Shown piece after piece: positions 45,681 to 58,207 of a stretch of DNA of 64,000 nt. A program made the translations under genes and the position numbers. The stretch comes from Prochilodus magdalenae. Lineage: Eukaryota; Chordata; Actinopteri; Characiformes; Prochilodontidae. The stretch is from contig JAMWET010005050.1 of NCBI GenBank assembly GCA_024036415.1, positions 62,001 to 126,000 on the forward strand, written 5' to 3'. Position 1 is the first letter of the stretch, and the number at the start of each line of letters is the position of its first letter. A model generated the notes under the pieces. It was not told where the DNA came from. It did no database searches and saw nothing but the letters and a program-made list of their open reading frames with translations.

Positions 45681-47708
45681 GGAGTACCAGTACTAAAGTA
45701 TGTACCTTCAGATGTACTTAAGTATGGAGAGTAACAGTACTAAAGTATGTACCTTCAGATGTACTTAAGTATGGAGAGTAACAGTACTAAAGTATGTACC
45801 TTCAGATGTACTTAAGTATGGAGAGTACCAGTACTAAAGTATGTACCTTCAGATGTACTTAAGTACGGAGAGTACCAGTACTAAAGTATGTACCTTCAGA
45901 TGTACTTAAGTATGGAGAGTAACAGTACTAAAGTATGTACCTTCAGATGTACTTAAGTATGGAGAGTAACAGTACTAAAGTATGTACCTTCAGATGTACT
46001 TAAGTATGGAGAGTACCAGTACTAAAGTATGTACCTTCAGATGTACTTAAGTATGGAGAGTACCAGTACTAAAGTATGTACCTTCAGATGTACTAAATTA
46101 TGGAGAGTAACAGTACTAAAGTATGTACCTTCAGATGTACTTAAGTATGGAGAGTAACAGTACTAAAGTATGTACCTTCAGATGTACTGAAGTATGGAGA
46201 GTAACAGTACTAAAGTATGTACCTTCAGATGTACTAAATTATGGAGAGTAACAGTACTAAAGTATGTACCTTCAGATGTACTTAAGTATGGAGAGTAACA
46301 GTACTAAAGTATGTACCTTCAGATGTACTTAAGTATGGAGAGTACCAGTACTAAAGCATGTACCTTGAGATGTACTTAAGTATGGAGAGTAACAGTACTA
46401 AAGTATGTACTTCAGATGTACTTAAGTATGGAGAGTACCAGTACTAAAGTATGTACCTTCAGATGTACTTAAGTATGTAGAGTAACAGTACTAAAGTATG
46501 TACTTCAGATGTACTTAAGTATGGAGAGTAACAGTACTAAAGCATGTACCTTCAGATGTACCTAAGTATGGAGAGTACCAGTACTAAAGCATGTACCTTG
46601 AGATGTACTTAAGTATGGAGAGTACCAGTACTAAAGCATGTACCTTCAGATGTACTTAAGTATGGAGAGTAACAGTACTAAAGTATGTACCTTCAGATGT
46701 ACCTAAGTATGGAGAGTACCAGTACTAAAGCATGTACCTTGAGATGTACTTAAGTATGGAGAGTACCAGTACTAAAGCATGTACCTTGAGATGTACTTAA
46801 GTATGGAGAGTACCAGTACTAAAGCATGTACCTTGAGATGTACTTAAGTATGGAGAGTAACAGTACTAAAGCATGTACCTTGAGATGTACTTAAGTATGG
46901 AGAGTACCAGTACTAAAGCATGTACCTTGAGATGTACTTAAGTATGGAGAGTAACAGTACTAAAGCATGTACCTTGAGATGTACTTAAGTATGGAGAGTA
47001 ACAGTACTAAAGTATGTACCTTCAGATGTACTTAAGTATGGAGAGTAACAGTACTAAAGCATGTACCTTGAGATGTACTTAAGTATGGAGAGTACCAGTA
47101 CTAAAGCATGTACCTTGAGATGTACTTAAGTATGGAGAGTACCAGTACTAAAGCATGTACCTTGAGATGTACTTAAGTATGGAGAGTACCAGTACTAAAG
47201 CATGTACCTTCAGATGTACTTAAGTATGGAGAGTAACAGTACTAAAGCATGTACCTTGAGATGTACTTAAGTATGGAGAGTACCAGTACTAAAGCATGTA
47301 CCTTGAGATGTACTTAAGTATGGAGAGTACCAGTACTAAAGCATGTACCTTGAGATGTACTTAAGTATGGAGAGTACCAGTACTAAAGCATGTACCTTGA
47401 GATGTACTTAAGTATGGAGAGTAACAGTACTAAAGCATGTACCTTGAGATGTACTTAAGTATGGAGAGTAACAGTACTAAAGCATGTACCTTGAGATGTA
47501 CTTAAGTATGGAGAGTAACAGTACTAAAGCATGTACCTTGAGATGTACTGAAGTATGGAGAGTAACAGTACTAAAGTATGTACCTTCAGATGTACTGAAG
47601 TATGGAGAGTAACAGTACTAAAGTATGTACCTTCAGATGTACTTGAGTATGGAGAGTAACAGTACTAAAGTATGTACCTTCAGATGTACTTAAGTATGGA
47701 GAGTAACA
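45681..47708 (+). repeat. 47-bp minisatellite, about 43 copies
   Basis: Each unit joins agtactaaag, tatgtaccttcag (or catgtaccttgag), atgtacttaagtatgg and agagtaac (or agagtacc). 2,028 bases divided by 47 gives 43.1. The two sequence classes are not mixed at random: the tatgtaccttcag form fills the left end and the last copies, the catgtaccttgag form the middle. Every unit holds a gtac...gtac palindromic pattern. Confidence 0.97.
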
Positions 47709-48589
47709 GGAGTATGGTTTATTAGGGCTCTAATGTGCTATTATCATTTCTGGAACAGGACTCTTCATCAGCTCAGTGTAGGTGAAGAGACTCTAGTGTC
47801 TCTCAGTCCACCAGTCTTTAATAGAAGCTCATTCATTAGTCTGACACTGACGTCTATTCACATCATCATCAGCACAGAACCCTGAGGAAGAACAGGTTCC
47901 GTTAGCTAGAACCAGAAAATAACTAAAAGTAATGTTTAAGTTTAAGATGTATTAACTTAGTTCCAGTTTAAGTTTAATAAGACCTGGGTTTAAACCGGAT
48001 CAGTATTGAGTTCCTCCTGTACTGATATACTGTTACTCAGTTCATATCCATAAACCAGCCAAACGCACGCACCATAAAGGACACAGTGCTTATATAGGGG
48101 CGGTCGCCAGACACCAGTACACATGTAGGAACAGTCTGTTTGATCTGTTTACGATCCCCATCCTGTTTTACCTGCCAGTATATGATGGAATGTGTACACA
48201 CCTGTGATTCTCCAGGCGTCAATATTACCTGAGGCTGTTCCTGTGGCTCCTTTTACAGGTAAAGGTAAAGGGCTGTGGAATCTTTACTGACGGCGGAAAC
48301 CGCAGATCACGGATTACCTCCAGGTATGACTACCCCACCTAGAGCTAATCCGCTCCCAGTAGGCTTTTAGAGAGACCCTGTGTATCCGTAGTTTGAGCTG
48401 TTGCTTATGGACATCGGTACAGCTTGGGCATGGCCTTATCAACACCTCCCTGGGTTCTCTCTGGGGAGGTGCCTAGAACACCATGGCTCGGCTAAAGTGG
48501 ATGAGTAAGTAACTTCAGTTCCCCAGCCTGACCATTCATCCATAATCTCAGAACGTAGTGGACTGTAGCACCTCAGCAGATCAGTACCT
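47709..48589. other. Unrecognised intergenic sequence
   Basis: Nothing recognised. Confidence 0.45.
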
Positions 48590-48900
48590 CATGGGCAGGG
48601 GGCAGCACAGTACTGGGGTGGGTAGCACCACAGCACCACTCTGTCGCCTCACAGTGTGATTCCTGACTGGGTGTCCTGGGTCGTATCTGTATGGAGTGAG
48701 TGTGTTTGTTTGGGTGGTCCGGTTTGCTCCCACAGTCCAAACACATGCAGGTGGTCTGGAGTTGCTGAATTGCGCCCCCTACATGTGAGTGTGTGTATCT
48801 GTCCTGTGATGGACTGGTGGCCTTTTCAGGGTGTTTCCTGCCTTCTGCCCAACGAGTGCTGGGATGGGCACCTCCCGCACCTCCCACAACCCTGAAGGAC
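48590..48900 (+). mobile_element. Fish SINE-like element
   Basis: Order of blocks: gggggcagcacagtac, ctctgtcgcctcacagtg, gtatggagtgagtgtg, gctcccacagtccaaacaca, gaattgcgccccctacatgt, gtgatggactggtggcc, cagggtgtttcctgccttct, tgctgggatgggcacc. This is the same family as 33,725 and 58,208. Point changes are spread evenly, so it is old. Confidence 0.85.
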
Positions 48901-49863
48901 AATGCTCTTTAGAAGACGAGTGTGAGAACGCCATAAGCAAGACTTGGTAGTGGCTCTGGGAGAGGAATATTCTCAACCCGAGCCGGAGAGACAGCAGGCA
49001 TGTTACACCAGTCATTGAAAGAATGAACTCATTCCTCAGGTGGTTGTCGGGATGCGTAAGAGCCATGTGTGACAGTTATGTGACAGTAACTGGGCCCCTA
49101 CAGGCCCCTACAGGCCCCTGTGCAGGGTGAACGTTTTCCTGCTCCACACGCTGAAGGGTGCTCCAGTGGTTGTCCCTGCATTGCGCTGTGACCCGTAAAC
49201 AGATCAGCGGACTGGAAACCATCATGTAAATATTCGTGTCTCCGGACCCTGGAATATTAACGAGCTTCTGAATCCGGCCACCTAAAGCGAAAGTGTGAGT
49301 TATTATGAACACAAACAGCCGGAATCTCGGAGCGCGCCGCTCTCCTTCCCTCTCTGTGTTGTTTTTTTTATTCCAGGATGTCATTTATTCATCATTTGTT
49401 ATGCGGGCTAAAAGCCCCAGACCGGCTGCCACTGATGTGATGAATGGGAATGAGCTGCTGTCTGCCGTCGCTGATAGTGAGCAGTGCTGGGTTTGATGTG
49501 AAGTGCTCAGCAGGGTGATGCAGTTTGAAGTTTGAAGCACTCGTCTTTCCACTTGACCATTTCCCGACCTCCCTTTATCCCTCTCTCTACTATAAACAGC
49601 CTGTTTGTTCCTGTTCCTGTAAGACTGGTGTATGCAAATGAGCTCTGCTCTGATTGGATGCCTGAGTTAGAAAGTAGTCCTGGCTAAAGCACTTCTTAAA
49701 ACTTTGGATGTGTTGTATATCCATGTATCTGTCTTTACATATAACTGGGAAGTCCACTATGTGCTTGGGAACCTTCACAATGAAGTGTCTAGCGGAAATG
49801 TGTGGGACATGTATATGTATATATGGGTATATACAGTATATGTATATGTGGGAGTGCAGGTAG
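48901..49863. other. Intergenic, with a short TA/TG repeat
   Basis: No gene. 49,808-49,851 is a gtatatgtatata run. Confidence 0.45.
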
Positions 49864-50130
49864 GAAGGGAGATAAAGGTGAGCAGGATCAATAACTGGTG
49901 ATAAATTTAGACTGATATGATCAATATTTATTGAGCTACACATACAGAAGTCTGTCTCTCAGTATGGCGTCGGGCCGCCGTGTTCGCTAACCCAACACGC
50001 CAGACGTCTCGGTATGGAGCTGTAGAGGTTCCTGATGGTGTCCATGCAGCTTGAACATCCTCACACAGTTCCTGCAGATGGTGCGGTAGGGGTGGAGGTA
50101 GAGCGACACCATGTTCATCTTGGTGCTGAG
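49864..50130 (-). mobile_element. Tc1-like remnant with preserved 3' end, heavily deleted
   Basis: From gataaaggtgagcaggatca it is nearly identical to the copy at 3,816 for about 200 bases (C-terminal SIPRRLACWVSEHGG type region on the minus strand), then jumps near 50,110 directly to catcttggtgctga. Its deletion is not the one shared by the copies at 1,760 and 3,816. Confidence 0.8.
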
Positions 50131-50703
50131 CATGAGGATGATGGGGCTATAAATACCTACAGGTGTCCTGTTTCTTAACTCTAGCAGCTGTAAAGCTCCA
50201 AAGAAATTATAGGACTGGACCGGGCACAGCAGGGGGCAGTTCAATTAAAAGTGTAGTGTGCCATTTGACCAGTGGGTGTCACTGTTTGGCCGTTAGATAG
50301 CACTTTTATCCTCTGCTACACATGTCTAGTGGGCTGTGTTGCGCTGGGCTACCATCAGGGAGACCCTGCTAACCCGGATGTTCAGTAGCGGCCGGTCTTA
50401 CCTGAAGTGATGCATCCTCCTCCTCAGCGTGGTGGGTTTCCTTCCACTGCTTGGAGCGGCAACAGCGGTGAATCCTTCTCCGTCGTCTCCAGCACCTACC
50501 GTGACACAGGTGCCAGCGAGAGTGCTGCTGGGTGCTGAAGCCCTGATTGTTGTTGCTGACTGGCACCTGCTTGAAGTGTTGCTAGAAGGCCACAATAAAC
50601 GGCGCCAGGCTGCTCTGCCGAGCCCCAGCGCGCTACCTCCACCGCCGTCCTCGTTGCATGTTCACAGCTCCATGCTAGCCAGTAGTGAGATGCTACGTTG
50701 AGA
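50131..50703. other. Unrecognised intergenic sequence
   Basis: Starts with a stretch (gaggatgatggggctataaa) like the left part of the HTH-block elements. A 90-codon frame at 50,429-50,701 and others opposite it have no domain. Confidence 0.4.
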
Positions 50704-51175
50704 CGTTTGCGTCTTTGTGAGGCTCCAGTCTCGATACTGTGTCTCTGTTGAGCCATTTCCTAGACTCTGTTTCATCATGTACTCTGCACCTTCGTTCCAC
50801 CTTCCATTCTTCTCAGGGGACTCACTCTCAGTCACATCTCCACAGTTCAGTCTTAGAAGCTGGTTCAGCATCTCCTGCTTCTTCTCACCACCCAGATAAC
50901 CCCAAATACACTCAGTGGTGTTGGAGTTCTGGACTCTGAGGTGGTTAGTCCATTGTTCTGAGAACACCGGCAGCAGCTTCTGTGTTGGATGTGTGGGTCT
51001 CCTTTTTTCAATGAGGAGCTCCTTGAACAGCTACACCTCATTTCAGACCTCCATAGCATTGAGGTGTCTTCTCAGGATGGAGGTTCTCAGATCTGAAGCA
51101 GGAGAGGAGCTGGATGTTCTCCTCTCTCAGAGATGAAGGTGGTGTTTATCTGATAAAGACAGTGATGATGGCCCT
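50704..51175 (+). repeat. Unclassified dispersed repeat, copy 1
   Basis: Matches 58,930-59,450 in reverse complement: ccacctt(cc)attctt, gttctgagaacaccggcagc, acctcatttcagacctccat, ggttctcagatctgaagcag, ctggatgttctcctctctca. It is a known-looking teleost repeat type but I cannot assign a family. No terminal repeats found. Confidence 0.75.
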
Positions 51176-52045
51176 GATAAGTCCTGCCAATGTCATCAAA
51201 GTGGTTGTTAGGAGGTTTTGATTCTTAGGTATGCACCTGAAACGAGGAAACTGGGGATCTTCTCCCTTTGACGGTTTTTCTTTTCTTTTTTTCCTATAGA
51301 AAGTGGATTTGTCCTGTGCTATCTAACCCTGTCAGTGCTTGTATGTAATCTGCCAGGTGTGGTTGGTGGGCCAGTTTGGTACATAACACATGGATGGGTC
51401 TGATTTGGAGCTGAACACATCAGACTCTATATGGCTATCTCACGGTTCTCCAGCTCTGTATATCCACGGTTCTGTCCACAGTGCACCGAGAACACTAGAC
51501 AGGAAGTGTATAGAACCTTGCTGACCCTTGGTGGTGTGTGGTTTCCAGGATTTGACTCATGTTTCATAGTGCCTTGATAACCAGGCCACTTTTAAAAAAG
51601 AGCCACCAGGTGTGCTGCTGTCCAGGTATCATTACAGGAAGTGACTGTTTTATTAGTGGACACTGGAAAACATAACATAACTGAAGTCGCTTTTTTCATA
51701 TGTGCTGAGGAAAAAGGTCCGTTTTAATGCCCTAGTTCCGTTTGGTGGTAAACCTTGGATCTCTGGAATTCCTTTTTTATGGTGAAGGTTAGTCAAGGTG
51801 CTCATTGGAAGCCGAGCCTGCTGGTTCACCTCTCTCACCTCTGGATCTTCCATCTTGGACGGTCCCATTTCCCATAAACCCACCGGTCCTGATGTCACCG
51901 TGTGCCATCCTTGCTTCAATCACACACATCACCAGGCCGTTCACAGCGCCGGGGCACGTTTGCCTCGCTCTGGGTCTCCTGAACACTGATTGGTCACCTG
52001 ATGTTAATCAGTCTGTCTGTTTAAATGGTTCTCTCTCCCGCGGCT
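51176..52045. other. Unrecognised intergenic sequence
   Basis: Short open frames on both strands at 51,650-52,050, no domain. Confidence 0.4.
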
Positions 52046-52330
52046 CAGTGTGAAGTACTGCCTCTCTGTAGCACACCGAGCGCTCTCTCTCTCTCTCTCT
52101 GTTTGATCTTGTTTGTTACTCTGGCTTTGACTTTGTTTAGATTCTCTGGTTACCTCCTCTGGTGCCTCTGCCTGGTCTGGTTGTCTGCTTGGTTTGACTC
52201 GTGCCTGTTTATTGACTCTGACTCTGACTCAGTTTAGTCCTTGATCGTATCTCCGTGTTCTTGGTGCTGCTGTGTTTAGTACAGACCTGTTTAATAAACT
52301 GTGCCTCGCGTTTAGTTCACTGTCACACTC
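52046..52330 (+). repeat. Possible solo-LTR-like sequence
   Basis: T/C-rich with a (CT)n run at 52,083-52,100, repeated gactctgactctgactc, and aataaactgtgcctcgcg near 52,291. The form is that of a fish LTR or leader; no flanking duplication seen. Confidence 0.3.
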
Positions 52331-52870
52331 GGTTTGTCCATCGTCACGTCGGTAAAGTGATCCGGTCCACTGGAATCATTACCGTTTGGCTGCAGGTTCC
52401 TTTTCAGGGTTTAAGAGGTTCTGTTCTGCTGGTTCAGCTCCTGTTCTGCTTCACACGCCTCTTCCTCTGGAGCATCAGCCCTAACTTAGACCAAATTTTA
52501 AAGGTTCTACAAAGTTAAGACTAGTCCAGCACAGGTTTGGACTTTGGGTGCTGGTTTTTGTTACCATATAGAGGTGCCAGCTGGGTTATTTGACGTGAGA
52601 CCACTTTTGGTTCCCTGAAGAACCAGATCTGTATAAAGGAATTCCACTTAAGTGGAGGTTTTTTTGAAGGTTCTTCAGCTCTTCCGTGACCATACACTGA
52701 AACCACAATAACGGGTTCCTTACATGTACACTCTGAGTCAAACGTGGAGACACGCCTCCTCAAAGCAGATTCTCCATATGTTTATCTTAATGTTTTACCT
52801 GCTGCTTTATTTAGTTATTTTAGAATTATAGAATAAAAGTGAAGACACCAAACTATAAAATGGCCCTCAT
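52331..52870. other. Intergenic, with a ggttcttc-type repeat piece
   Basis: 52,605-52,680 has ggttccctgaagaacc and gaaggttcttcag, like the possible MITE at 32,365. Otherwise nothing. Confidence 0.4.
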
Positions 52871-54160
52871 GGAATTACAGTCCACCTTAAACCCTCCAGA
52901 ATGGAATTATCCAGTCCACCTTAAACCCTCCAGAATGGAATTATCCAGTCCACCTTAAACCCTCCAGAATGGATTTATCCAGTCCACCTTAAACCCCTCC
53001 AGAATGGAATTATCCAGTCCACCCTAAACCCCTCCAGAATGGAATTATCCAATCCACCTTAAACCCCTCCAGAATGGAATTATCCAATCCACCTTAAACC
53101 CCTCCAGAATGGAATTATCCAGTCCACCCTAAACCCCTCCAGAATGGAATTATCCAATCCACCTTAAACCCCTCCAGAATGGAATTATCCAATCCACCTT
53201 AAACCACTCCAGAATGGAATTATCCAGTCCACCTTAAACCCTCCAGACTGGAATTATCCAGTCCACCTTAAACCCCTCCAGAATGGAATTAGCCAGTCCA
53301 CCTTAAACCCCTCCAGAATGGAATTATCCAGTCCACCTTAAACCCCTCCAGAATGGAATTATCCAGTCCACCTTAAACCCCTCCAGAATGGAATTATCCA
53401 ATCCACCTTAAACCCCTCCAGAATGGAATTATCCAGTCCACCCTAAACCCCTCCAGAATGGAATTATCCAGTCCACCCTAAACCCCTCCAGAATGGAATT
53501 ATCCAGTCCACCCTAAACCCCTCCAGACTGGAATTATCCAATCCACCTTAAACCCCTCCAGAATGGAATTATCCAGTCCACCTTAAACCCCTCCAGAATG
53601 GAATTATCCAGTCCACCTTAAACCCCTCCAGAATGGAATTATCCAATCCACCTTAAACCCCTCCAGAATGGAATTATTTAGTCCACCTTAAACCCCTCCA
53701 GAATGGAATTATCCAGTCCACCTTAAACCCCTCCAGAATGGAATTATCCAGTCCACCTTAAACCCCTCCAGAATGGAATTATCCAATCCACCTTAAACCC
53801 CTCCAGAATGGAATTATCCAATCCACCTTAAACCCCTCCAGAATGGAATTATCCAGTCCACCTTAACCCCCTCCAGAATGGAATTATCCAATCCACCTTA
53901 AACCCCTCCAGAATGGAATTATCCAGTCCACCTTAAACCCCTCCAGACTGGAATTATCCAATCCACCTTAAACCCCTCCAGAATGGAATTATCCAGTCCA
54001 CCTTAAACCCCTCCAGACTGGAATTATCCAGTCCACCTTAAACCCCTCCAGACTGGAATTATCCAATCCACCTTAAACCCCTCCAGAATGGAATTATCCA
54101 GTCCACCTTAAACCCCTCCAGACTGGAATTATCCAGTCCACCTTAACCCCCTCCAGAGTG
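52871..54160 (+). repeat. 34/35-bp minisatellite, about 37 copies
   Basis: Each unit joins tggaattatccagtccacc to ttaaacccctccagaa. The first copies are 34 bp (aaaccctcc), the rest 35 bp (aaacccctcc). Variants are cagtcc/caatcc, agaatgg/agactgg and ccttaaa/ccctaaa. 1,290 bases divided by 35 gives about 37. Confidence 0.97.
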
Positions 54161-55548
54161 GAGCTGTACAGGAGGATGGAGCAGCTTCCTTACCCTGCAG
54201 TGGAGCTGATAGAACAAGGTTTATTACTAAGCAGGTTTGGAGCGATTCTATTGGTCGGTCCATCATGAATATTCACTAACCTGAAAGGAGACCTAGAGCT
54301 TTTACACTGTGCAGAAAAAGAGATCAAAGTTTTTACACCACTAAATATATATTAGAGGTGGAGATATGGAGGAGTACCATACTGTGTACAGCAGGAGTAG
54401 ATGTGGTGTAGCAGGATATGGACTGGGTCAGACTCTCAGCAGGTGGCGCTGTTCAGTGTACCACTGTAGAGTCTATAAGACCAGTTAGAGGGGTGTACCT
54501 AAACTTCTGACTGTTGTTGTACATGCCTCAGTGTTCTCCTCCCAGGTCTGTTTGTGCAGGTACAGTGAGGTGGATGTAGCGTTGTGGCTGGTGGGTGTAT
54601 ATTCTCTGTGCTGCTTATTAAACAGGGGGATGAAAGTTATTCTTGGGAAAGCTTGCTTGACTGTATGTACCTGGATGCAAATGAGAAGACAATCCTGAGG
54701 GCTCCTCGTCGTGTTGCTATAGTAGTGTGGGCCAAGCATTAGAGGAGTCATGCAGTCCTCTGTCCCCTGTAGGTGTCACTGTAAGCCCATTATGCCGTCA
54801 GGCTGGGCACATTCTTTCACACTGTAGGCTACACCGCGCTAACACAGTCCTGCGAGCCTCCGAGCTGAAACTGCACACTCACGTCATGTTTAGTTAGACG
54901 TGTGGTGCGTTCATTAGCATAACTGGCTCTTCAAACCCGAAACAGGGTCAGAGCCAGTGCTGCTGGAACGCACTGCGTGAGATGAGTGAGCGGAGCAGCT
55001 CCAGCAGCTCCAGCCGTCCTTTCCCTGCGTAGAACTCGGTCCTTTGGGAACGGAAGGCTGCGAAGTGATGGAACCAGAAGCTTCAGCCCGTTAAACGCAC
55101 CCCCACTGTTCATCTCCAGCCGTTAACAGCAGTGGCGAGAGCTGGAGGACGAGAGAGGCTGGCGTGAAGAGCGGTGCAAAATATTGCAGGAGACTCTGCC
55201 TTAAAGGACCCACATCCTGCATTCTTCAGGTCTTTCAGTTTTTCCTCTGAGCTCCGCTTGGGAAGTTTTTGTGGCTTTATGCACCAAAAACAGTCATGAT
55301 TCATTTATACGGGAGCGTTTCCAGCCCTCTCCTCATCCCTCTTCATCCCTCTCTTTAGAATTAACCAGGCTCTGTTTATTGCCAAGCATTTACTGCAGAT
55401 ATACAGTGAAGCCCATAAATATTTGGACACATATTTACATCCCAACTCGGCGAACAGTGAGGGAATTACAACCTCCATATACCTCCCCCCTCTGTATGTG
55501 TAGGGGCTCCAAAGTACTGGGACAAACCAACAGTCAAGGTCATACAAG
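54161..55548. other. Unrecognised intergenic sequence
   Basis: About 1.4 kb with no gene. Near 55,402-55,430 atacagtgaagcccataaat resembles the terminus of a Tc1-type repeat but nothing follows from it. Confidence 0.4.
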
Positions 55549-56840
55549 CCTGTTTCCAAAGTTGGGACACTGTTATAATACAACTAGACTGCGATGGTTA
55601 AATTCATTTCCACCCTAAATCCTCCCAGAGAGGCGGAGTCTGTTAGGAGTGAAGATAGGGCGGAGTCACCCCTCTGTGAAAGACTGCACCTCCAAACAGA
55701 CCAGTTCAAGAAAACGGTTTCTCAATGTAACACAGCAAAGAACCTGGAGGTGACCGTCATCTACACCACATACTATCATCCAGAGAATCTGGACACAAGG
55801 GACAAGAACCAGAACCAGAACTGGATGGTCGTGATGTCGTGAACCGCACCACATTAAAACCAACGCTGGTGATTCTGGAGTGGAGTCGCCGGATGGGATC
55901 AGGAACACTTCCCAGCACCATCGTCTGTGAACACAGTTCATCTGTTCCACCACACAAGAACCCAGATATAACCGGATCTAGAACCAACGGAACCTTCTCT
56001 GGACCCCAGCAGTGGACTGAGGAGAAGTGGGGAGGTGTGGTTCCATCCAGCTTGTTACCAGCACACGGTCCTAAAGCCAGCATCCCTGATGGTGTGTGGG
56101 TGTGGGGGGTCAGTAGTGCACATGGCCTGGGTGACCTGCACATCTGTGAAGCTCCATTAGTGGTGAACGGTATATACGGGCTTTGGAGAATAAGAATTCA
56201 GAACCGTTTGCAAAATGAAGAAATTTGTCTGCCACAGTTAACCCATCCCACACACTGGGAGCTGTGAGCACGTCTGCCCAGAGTGGTACACGCCATGCCT
56301 ACCCATGGCACACGGGATGCAGTTGGGTGATGGGTGCCTTTCCCAAGAGCACCTCAGTCATGTCCTGATGGCTCAGGGAATCGAACTGCAGCCCACCATG
56401 AGTCTTTTTCAGGGAAGGTCGTGGTGATTTCAGCAGGACAGTGAACCAGGAGCACGACTTCGTAGGATAAGAGTCGCGGTGCTGAGCTGACCTGCCTGCA
56501 GTGCAGACCATCCGGTCACCTGCTGAAAACATCTGGAGCACAATGGAAGCAGAAACAGGACAAAGGAGGCTCTGAACTGTTCACAACAGCTGGAATCTAA
56601 TCTCCAGCAATCACTCTCAGAACTCCAGCAGTCATCTCCTCCGTTGCCAAACGCTCTGAGAGTGAAAAGAAGAGCTGAACACCGACCTGAACACCACGCT
56701 GTACGTGCTGCTGAGTCAAACCTTAAAACCAGCCTCTCTCATGTTGCCCATTTCCAATGAATTATGGGCTTGATGATTTGCAGATCATCGGATTTGGTTG
56801 ATTACCCACATTGGCACCGCATCCCAACCCTTTTGGTCGT
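55549..56840 (+). mobile_element. Decayed Tc1/mariner-type transposon with both ends and a nested SINE
   Basis: The left end is cctgtttccaaagttgggac, the right end gcatcccaacccttttggtc; the shared gttggga core is inverted. Within it, plus-strand pieces follow one fish Tc1-like family: IPDGVWVWGVSSAHGLGDLHICEAP near 56,080-56,155, then a region like F(Q)QD(N) near 56,440, then CPAVQTIRSPAENIW-type sequence near 56,490-56,540 (pattern CSPDLSPIENVW, the Glu region). Frames are broken. A SINE-like piece interrupts it at about 56,225-56,400. Confidence 0.75.
56225..56400 (-). mobile_element. SINE-like insertion inside the Tc1
   Basis: Contains gcagttgggtgatgggtgcc and cctttcccaagagcacctca, standard in fish tRNA-related repeats. 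The minus strand has a B-box-like gttcgattccc (about 56,378-56,388). Tc1 sequence resumes at tttttcagggaagg. Confidence 0.55.
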
Positions 56841-57507
56841 ATTCAATCAATACTAGAGTAGGAAACCCCCACAGCTAAACCGACGGAGCTCCTCCTCCCG
56901 AACAGATGGGAAACGGCGTGTCATGGCTTCACTGGATACCGAACGCACCTAAACAAACCCAGGCAGTGTCTTTATAAAGCTGCACTCCGCCGGTGGGAGG
57001 GAGGGCTGTTTATTTGTTATGATGTAGATCCACTCCAGCCCCACGCGCTCCACCCTACAGCATTTCAATTCCATTATATTCGTGCTTATCGGCTGTCACT
57101 GGCATCACCGCAACTTAGCCACACTTCACTCACTCAGCAGGACAGAAATATCTCAGCTGCAGGGCGCTGTGCCTTTACCACTGTCCATCACAGAGGAGAA
57201 CACACGCATCTCTCCCATATAGCACATCAGCAGGAGCCAGAGCTCAGGCTCAGAGCACGGATATTCCACTCTCAGCCTGATTAACTGGGTAATCTTTCTA
57301 AACTGGGCCTGTAAATGTGAAGAGCTGCAATGAAAACGAGATTCCATTTAACTACAGCTAAACTACCGGCACACGACGAGCATCTCTAAAAATAACAGCT
57401 CGGATAATTACGTAGATCGTAGAACCAAAAGAGTGAGGCAAGACCTGGACGTAGTCAACACCAAGTGTATGTGGTAGTTGAGTCGGAGACATACGGGGTA
57501 ATAACTC
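56841..57507. other. Unrecognised intergenic sequence
   Basis: Nothing recognised. Confidence 0.45.
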
Positions 57508-57905
57508 TAAGCCTATAAACCCCTGTGGGGTGTGAGTGAGGGGATCCATAGATTGGGAGGAGGTGCTACAGTGCAGGGAATGTCTCGTTCCATGTGTGGA
57601 AAATGGCTCCAGAGCAGATGTTAATGATTGGCTAAAAGGAGGGACTGCATGTGGGCGTGGCCAAAGACCATAGTGTGAAGGAAGTAGCTGAATCTGCAGG
57701 TGTATGGAAGCGTACGGTCATACGGGTCTACCAGCAGTGGATACAATCCCAGTCTACAGGGAATTCTCCTCGGAACTGTGCCAGGGAAGGATCCACCAAA
57801 TCTGGACCACCTCACTAGTTCTTTGATGTGAGAGTGTCTGAACAATGATGTGGCTACATCCAGAAACTGTGGCCCGATCCAGTCCCGGCTGGTGCTGGTG
57901 GAGGG
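57508..57905 (+). mobile_element. Tc1-derived non-autonomous element, HTH block, copy D
   Basis: Matches copies A and C from ctataaacccctgtggggtg through the HTH-like coding stretch, the deletion junction (gccagggaaggatccaccaa) and gatgtggctacatccagaaa. The left terminal part upstream of ctataaa is missing. Confidence 0.7.
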
Positions 57906-58207
57906 GTTAGATTTTTTCTACTACACAAGATAAATAAAATTCCCAAATCTTTTTACCGTCAAAATCTAAAACCAAGTACGTCCACAGTAGCACTGACTAC
58001 AATTAATATGAACATGTCCAATCCCTGTTCTCAGCTACAGGGTAAATAAGGGTCACCTTTGATGTGCTACAGAGTTAAATTAGGATTGTTTAATTAATTG
58101 AGCGGATGGCAGGAATATTTGTTTGTTTATTTGTTTATTTATTTGTGTTTTGTCAGAGTTATCATGTGATCACCTAATAAGAATGCTATTGATATTATTA
58201 TTCTTAT

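Noticed and set aside
52871..54160. taaacccctcc motif resembling telomeric sequence
   Set aside because: It is part of a 35-bp unit and is not a tandem six-base telomere repeat.
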